From: Geodermatophilus normandii
GTDB lineage: Bacteria; Actinomycetota; Actinomycetes; Mycobacteriales; Geodermatophilaceae
Reading direction: 5' to 3'
DNA: 64,000 nt
NCBI RefSeq assembly: GCF_003182485.1
Contig: NZ_QGTX01000001.1
Coordinates: 992,001 to 1,056,000, forward strand
In this document: in pieces, positions 63,335-64,000 of the stretch
Layout of the letters: every line of letters begins with the position of its first letter
Numbering within the stretch: the stretch's first letter is position 1
Program-made: the position numbers and the translations under genes
Notes under the pieces: generated by a model
Told to the model about the DNA's origin: nothing
Databases searched by the model: none
The model's input: only the letters and a program-made list of their open reading frames with translations

Positions 63335-64000
63335 ATGACCGTCTCCCCGGCCGCCGTCGAGACCACGGCGGCGCCGACCGAGCCCGACCTCCGGGACCTC
63401 GACCGGGACGTCGAGCTCGCCGCCGTCGTGCGGGTCGCCGCGGCCGTGGCCGGGGTGCGGTGCGCGACCGTGAACCTGCTCGACGCGTCCGAGCAGCACC
63501 AGGTGGTGCCGCACGGCTTCCCCGGGTCCTCCTCCCCCCGCGAGGAGTCGCTCTGCGCGGCGATGAACACCGGGGGCCCGCAGGTCCAGGTGCACGACGA
63601 CCTCGCGGCCGACCCGCGCTACGCGGGCAACCCCTGGGTGGACGGGCGCCGCGCGAGGGTCCGCGCGTACGCGAGCGCACCGCTCGTCGTCGACGGGGAG
63701 ACCGTGGGGACGATCTGCGTCTTCGACGAGGCGCCGCACGCCTTCGCCCCCGACGCCGGGGAGCGGCTGGCCGACCTCGCGTCGGTCGTCGTCGCCCTCT
63801 TCCAGCGGCGTCGCCAGGCCCGCCAGCTCGCCGCCCTCGCCACCGCCAGCGCGGCCGCGCGGGACCAGGCCCGGGCCGCGGCGGGGCACGCCGCCCGCTC
63901 GGAGGCGTTCACCCGCGCCCTCCTGGACTCCCTCCCGGTCGGGGTGGTGGCCGCCGACGCCGAGGGCCGGCTCACCCTGTTCAACCGGCTCGGCCGCGAG
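63335..64000 (+). CDS. GAF-PAS sensor protein (C-terminus outside window)
   Basis: 222 codons visible, open at the right edge. The GAF domain runs from LAAVVRVAAAVAGVRCATVN through CAAMNTGGPQVQVHDDLAAD, then YASAPLVVDGETVGTICVFD. A coiled linker (RRQARQLAALATASAAARDQ) leads into a PAS start, LLDSLPVGVVAADAEGRLTL. The output domain is cut off; in this setting it could be a kinase, a phosphatase or GGDEF/EAL. ATG at 63335. Confidence 0.85.
   Translation, partial: MTVSPAAVETTAAPTEPDLRDLDRDVELAAVVRVAAAVAGVRCATVNLLDASEQHQVVPHGFPGSSSPREESLCAAMNTGGPQVQVHDDLAADPRYAGNPWVDGRRARVRAYASAPLVVDGETVGTICVFDEAPHAFAPDAGERLADLASVVVALFQRRRQARQLAALATASAAARDQARAAAGHAARSEAFTRALLDSLPVGVVAADAEGRLTLFNRLGRE

Overview
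The window is about 73% G+C throughout. Coding is dense, third codon positions are mostly G or C, many genes start with GTG, and neighbours are very often joined by 4-base ATGA or GTGA overlaps. Several genes closely match actinobacterial proteins I recognise from mycobacteria: the Bpa proteasome activator, GuaB1, FolP2, HtdZ, and the HtdX/FabG4/FadA2 set. I infer a chromosomal segment of a high-GC actinomycete, most likely Geodermatophilaceae (Blastococcus/Modestobacter/Geodermatophilus type). No insertion sequence, prophage, integrase or CRISPR array was seen.

Layout. 1-3.1 kb: a leftward carbohydrate operon (class II aldolase, HAD phosphatase, DhaL, DhaK) behind a Crp-like site. 3.2-5.3 kb: tRNA-Ser(UGA) and a SUV3-type helicase. 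5.4-12.8 kb: a leftward glycoside hydrolase 2 plus five-gene Opp/Dpp-type ABC importer unit. 13.0-21.7 kb: a nine-gene leftward exopolysaccharide operon (two glycosyltransferases, methyltransferase, acyltransferase, flippase, polymerase/ligase, Wzz-like protein, BY-kinase-like protein, Tat lipoprotein). 21.9-28.3 kb: fatty-acid genes (HtdX, FabG4, FadA2) divergent from a TetR regulator and an acyl-CoA oxidase, with a palindromic operator between. 28.3-34.4 kb: membrane and oxidoreductase genes, then a divergent SpoIIE-phosphatase/EAL pair. 34.9-45.2 kb: HU, a serine hydrolase, HtdZ, FolP2, thioesterase, acyl-CoA ligase, hemerythrin-like protein, AraC with an NmrA-like gene, quinone reductase, and a PLP-fold protein. 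45.3-56.6 kb: Bpa, a chemoreceptor, two HAD phosphatases with serS, guaB1 with a minimal metallopeptidase and a GroES-like protein, a MarR/MMPL pair, and pheA. 56.7-64 kb: two tandem helical-repeat/GGDEF proteins, LarB, an MFS permease, a Mn2+-riboswitch-controlled GDT1-type exporter, and the start of a GAF/PAS sensor.

The most striking unexplained structure is a roughly 100-base element present twice (30341-30437 and, inverted, 61127-61228). Each copy sits between convergent genes, directly after a TGA stop. It has a hairpin whose stem sequence differs between copies but is kept by paired changes around an identical 4-base loop, followed by long conserved blocks and a second hairpin. I read it as a structured 3'-end or terminator element not named by standard feature types.

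A second theme is reading-frame damage. The polymerase/ligase, the Wzz/BY-kinase junction, pheA and the GGDEF2/LarB junction each look one base out of frame, each near a short run of G or C. Because pheA is a housekeeping gene, homopolymer sequencing error is the leading explanation; real decay or slippage is the alternative. Separately, three proteins lack a residue normally needed for catalysis: the BY-kinase P-loop lysine, the LarB cysteine, and the lysine of a cysteine-desulfurase-fold protein.
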